Source of the DNA: Arachnia propionica
Lineage (GTDB): Bacteria > Actinomycetota > Actinomycetes > Propionibacteriales > Propionibacteriaceae
Reading direction: 5' to 3'
Length of the DNA stretch: 64,000 nt
Assembly (NCBI RefSeq): GCF_003932785.1
Contig: NZ_RQYT01000004.1
Coordinates: forward strand, 62,001-126,000
Shown here: in pieces, positions 61,442 to 64,000 of the stretch
How positions within the stretch are numbered: the first letter of the stretch is position 1
Layout of the letters: each line of letters starts with the position of its first letter
Made by a program: the position numbers and the translations under genes
The notes under the pieces: model-generated
Told to the model about the DNA's origin: nothing
The model's input: only the letters and a program-made list of their open reading frames with translations
Database searches by the model: none

Positions 61442-62352
61442 GCGCCGTCACCTGCCGGGACGTCCACCGGCACTTCAAGGACGTCTCCGCCCTCGATGGC
61501 GTCGACCTGGCCGTCGAACCCCACCAGATCTTCGGGCTGCTCGGCCCCAACGGGTCCGGCAAGACGACGCTGCTCAACCAGCTGCAGGGACTCGACCGCC
61601 CGACCTCCGGGCAGGTGGAGGTCCTCGGCCTCGACCCGATCCGCGACCGCGACCAGCTCACCGTCCGGGTGGGCAGCCAGCTCCAGGAATCGACGATCAT
61701 CCCCCGGCTCACCGTCCGGGAGGCCCTGCACACCTTCGCCTCCTTCCACGAGCACACCCGCGACATCGAGGCGCTGCTCACCGAGCTGGGCCTCGGCGGC
61801 AAGGCCGACACGCGCGTCGAGAAGCTGTCCGGGGGGCAGCGGCAACGCGTCCACATCGCCCTGGCGCTCCTTCACGACCCGGAACTGCTGTTCCTCGACG
61901 AGCTGACCTCGGCCGTCGACCCGCAGGCCCGGCTCGCCATCTGGGAGGTGCTGCGCGACCTCAAACACCAGGGGCGCACCATCATCCTCACCACCCACTC
62001 GATGGAGGAGGCGGCCGCCCTGTGCGACCGCATCGCCATCATCGACCACGGCCGCATCATCGCCGAGGGAACCGTCGCCCAGCTCATCGAACGCCACGCC
62101 GGCGGCACGGTGCTGCGGCTCCGGACCTCGGGCCCGGTGCGTCGCGACGTCCTGGCCGACATCGACGGGGTCACCGACATCACCGACGACGGCGACGAGC
62201 TCGTCGTCACCGGCTCCGGCCAGTTCACGCCCAAGGTGCTCGCCGCCCTGACCACCGACGGGATTGACGTCGTCTCGATGACCGTGTCGGAACCCAGTCT
62301 CGAGGACGTGTTCCTCACCCTCACCGGTCGGCGCATGAGGGAAGGAGAGTGA
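61438..62352 (+). CDS. ABC-2 exporter ATP-binding protein
   Basis: 304 aa. Walker A is GPNGSGKTT, the signature is LSGGQRQRVHIALALL, and Walker B is LLFLDELTSAVDPQ, with switch His in TTHSMEEAA. The C-terminal extension ending SLEDVFLTLTGRR is DrrA-like. It pairs with the permease that starts 1 bp after its stop. Probably exports a lipid, antibiotic or peptide; the substrate is unknown. Confidence 0.92.
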   Translation: MSAVTCRDVHRHFKDVSALDGVDLAVEPHQIFGLLGPNGSGKTTLLNQLQGLDRPTSGQVEVLGLDPIRDRDQLTVRVGSQLQESTIIPRLTVREALHTFASFHEHTRDIEALLTELGLGGKADTRVEKLSGGQRQRVHIALALLHDPELLFLDELTSAVDPQARLAIWEVLRDLKHQGRTIILTTHSMEEAAALCDRIAIIDHGRIIAEGTVAQLIERHAGGTVLRLRTSGPVRRDVLADIDGVTDITDDGDELVVTGSGQFTPKVLAALTTDGIDVVSMTVSEPSLEDVFLTLTGRRMREGE

Positions 62353-62353
62353 C

Positions 62354-63100
62354 ATGCGCGGCTACAGGCAACTCACCACCGCGTTCTGGAAGTCGCAGCT
62401 GAGGGAGCCCATCGGGTTCTTCTTCACCCTCGTCTTCTCGCCCGTCCTGCTGCTGGTCCTGGGCCTCATCTTCGGCAACACCCCGCAGCCCCACTTCGGC
62501 ATGCGTGGCTTCGTCGACCAGATGCTGCCCGGGCTGACCGTGATCTCGATCGTCATCGTCGGCATCATGCTGGTGCCGCAGAACCAACTCCTGCTGCGCT
62601 CCAGCGGTGCGCTGACCAGGCTGCGGATCACGCCGCTCAAGCCCCGCACCTACGTCGCGGCCGACCTCACCGTGCAGTTCTGCTTCGGCCTGATCGGGGC
62701 CCTGCTCACGCTGCTGGTCGGGATCCTCGTCTTCCGGGTCGACTGGCCGGTCCACTTCGTGCTCGTCGTGGCCGCGCTCGCGCTGGGACTCGTCGCCATG
62801 CTGGCCATCGGCTACACCCTCGCCGCCCTCTACCCCAGCGTCGCCGCGGCCGCCGGCATCGGCAACGGACTGATGATCGTGCTCATGATGACCTCCGGGG
62901 CCTTCATCCCCACCGCGGCGCTCTCCGACGGGGTGCGGACGGCCATGCAGTTCTCCCCGGTCCACCACATCGCCAGGCTGGTGGAGGCCAGCTGGCAGGG
63001 CGAGCCCTGGCCGTGGCTGTCCGTGGCGGTGCTCGTCGGCTGCGCGATGGTCTTCGGGATCCTCAGCACCGTCCTGTTCCGCTGGGACCGGACGCTGTGA
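62354..63100 (+). CDS. ABC-2 exporter permease
   Basis: 248 aa, six membrane segments, single-domain size (contrast the double permease at 3072). It has an N-terminal amphipathic stretch (FWKSQLREPIGFFF) and a helix pair around SSGALTRLRITPLKPRTYVA, with MMTSGAFIPTAALSDGVR in the last loop. It ends overlapping the converging epimerase gene by 38 bp. Confidence 0.88.
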   Translation: MRGYRQLTTAFWKSQLREPIGFFFTLVFSPVLLLVLGLIFGNTPQPHFGMRGFVDQMLPGLTVISIVIVGIMLVPQNQLLLRSSGALTRLRITPLKPRTYVAADLTVQFCFGLIGALLTLLVGILVFRVDWPVHFVLVVAALALGLVAMLAIGYTLAALYPSVAAAAGIGNGLMIVLMMTSGAFIPTAALSDGVRTAMQFSPVHHIARLVEASWQGEPWPWLSVAVLVGCAMVFGILSTVLFRWDRTL

Positions 63101-64000
63101 GTCCCGTGGTCTCGGCGAGGGCCTGCGCCAGGTGCGGGTGGCTGAAACGGAACCCGACCTCGGTCAGCCTCGCCGGGACCACCCGCTGGTCCGCGAAGGC
63201 CAGCTCCTCGGCGCCCTCGCGGCCCAGCAGCAGCCGGGGCCCGAACCGGGGGACCGGCAACCAGGCGGGTCGCCGACAGAGCCGCGCCAGCGTCGCCGCG
63301 TACTCCGCCTGGGTGACGGGCTCCGGCGCGACGGCGTTGACCGGGCCGTGCAGCGCGGGGTCGACGACGGCGCGGAGGTAGGCGCGGGCGGCATCGTCGA
63401 GGGAGACCCAGGGCAGATGGGCGCGCGGGTCGCCGAGGGTGCCGCCCAGGCCCAGCAGGAACAGCGGCAGCTGGAGCGGCAGCGTGCCGCCCAGCGTCGA
63501 GGCCACCACGCCGGAGCGGACGGAGACCCGCCTCACCCCGACCTCCTCGACGCGGGCCGCCTCCCGCTCCCACGCCCGGCAGACCTCGGCGAGGAATCCC
63601 TCCCCCGAGGTGGAGTCCTCGGTGAGGTCCTCGCCGGGGCGCCTCGCCCCGTAGAACCCGGTGGCCGACGAGCAGACGAACACCCCGGGCCGATCGGCCT
63701 CGGGCAGGGCCACAATGGCCTCGGCCAACAGCCGGGTCGAGTCCACCCGCGACTGCAGGATGAGCCGTTTGCCCTGAGCGGTGAACCGGCGGCCGATGGT
63801 CGCACCTCCGAGATGGACGACGGCGTCGGCCCAGGCCACGTCCGCCGGGTCGAGCTCGCCGCGGTCGGGGTCCCAGCGGGCCTCTCCGCTACGCGGGTCC
63901 CGACGGACCAGCCGGCGCACCTCGTGCCCCAGCGTCGTCAACAGCGCCGCGACCTGCGTGCCGACCAGCCCCGACGCGCCACCCATGAGCACCCGCAGCC
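63063..64000 (-). CDS. TIGR01777-family NAD(P)-dependent epimerase, 5' end outside window
   Basis: The visible ~312 codons start LRVLMGGASGLVGTQVA, a Rossmann motif, and reach the window edge; the true start is a few codons beyond. The sequence shows HLGGATIGRRFTAQGKRLI, SSATGFYG (SDR active-site Tyr region) and a DUF1731 C-terminal end (FADQRVVPARLTEVGFRF). Short-chain dehydrogenase fold; substrate unknown. Confidence 0.9.
   Translation of the reverse strand, partial: LRVLMGGASGLVGTQVAALLTTLGHEVRRLVRRDPRSGEARWDPDRGELDPADVAWADAVVHLGGATIGRRFTAQGKRLILQSRVDSTRLLAEAIVALPEADRPGVFVCSSATGFYGARRPGEDLTEDSTSGEGFLAEVCRAWEREAARVEEVGVRRVSVRSGVVASTLGGTLPLQLPLFLLGLGGTLGDPRAHLPWVSLDDAARAYLRAVVDPALHGPVNAVAPEPVTQAEYAATLARLCRRPAWLPVPRFGPRLLLGREGAEELAFADQRVVPARLTEVGFRFSHPHLAQALAETTGLTASGPSGTGRC

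Overview
The window is GC-rich, densely coding DNA from an actinobacterium. The block crgA, DUF881, trpG/pabA-like, pknB, pbpA, rodA, pstP, fhaB, fhaA is in the actinobacterial order. A meaB GTPase (methylmalonyl-CoA mutase chaperone), an actinobacterial zinc-metalloprotease-like protein beside tilS, and an MshA/MshB-like pair point the same way. The meaB gene and overall gene style suggest Propionibacteriaceae (Arachnia/Tessaracoccus-like). That placement is an inference, not a measured result.

Layout. 1-8.1 kb: end of a CDF metal exporter with its ArsR regulator, a TRM11-like methyltransferase, a Gln/Pro-rich membrane protein, a DrrA/B-type ABC exporter, three paralogous PH-like membrane proteins and inorganic pyrophosphatase. 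8.2-13.1 kb: dacB, a HExxH-type protein, tilS, an SRPBCC protein, a second Gln/Pro-rich membrane protein and tRNA-Leu(CAG) with its terminator. 13.2-19.7 kb: a K+/H+ antiporter and a TetR-controlled heterodimeric ABC exporter with a clear operator. 19.7-25.3 kb is an accessory island: REP-like repeats, a decayed CRISPR-Cas adaptation locus (repeat-like hairpin, cas2, 3' part of cas1), an IS5-type insertion sequence, the end of an IS3-type element, and a lone AT-richer SF1 helicase gene. 25.3-38.7 kb is housekeeping: lysS, a HAD phosphatase, then the cell-division/Ser-Thr-kinase block and meaB.

38.7-47.7 kb: an ATP-grasp ligase and a PLP decarboxylase face away from a Wbp/Wlb-like 2,3-diamino-sugar operon. 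HU, a UDP-sugar 6-dehydrogenase and an MshA/MshB-like pair follow. 47.7-53.6 kb: an aldo/keto reductase, a Ca2+-type P-ATPase, an old yellow enzyme and a Tat-exported protein. 53.6-64 kb: gene remnants, a paralogue of the Tat-exported protein, two alpha/beta hydrolases, a Fic protein with palindromic operator candidates, a DinB-like protein, a DUF3039 protein convergent with an orphan excisionase-type antitoxin, an AbrB-ABC transporter operon with a dyad operator, and a TIGR01777 epimerase cut by the window edge.

The non-coding DNA is unusually structured. It holds at least three dispersed families: composite REP-like palindromes, a ~65-bp palindrome, and a 20-bp phased motif. There is also a 65-bp tandem repeat that runs into the 3' end of the DUF881 gene. 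The best candidates for undescribed biology are the lone helicase beside the dead CRISPR locus, the decarboxylase/ATP-grasp/diamino-sugar cluster, the DUF3039 plus HTH pair, the tandem Tat-exported paralogues with matched palindromic promoters, and the phased 20-bp repeats.
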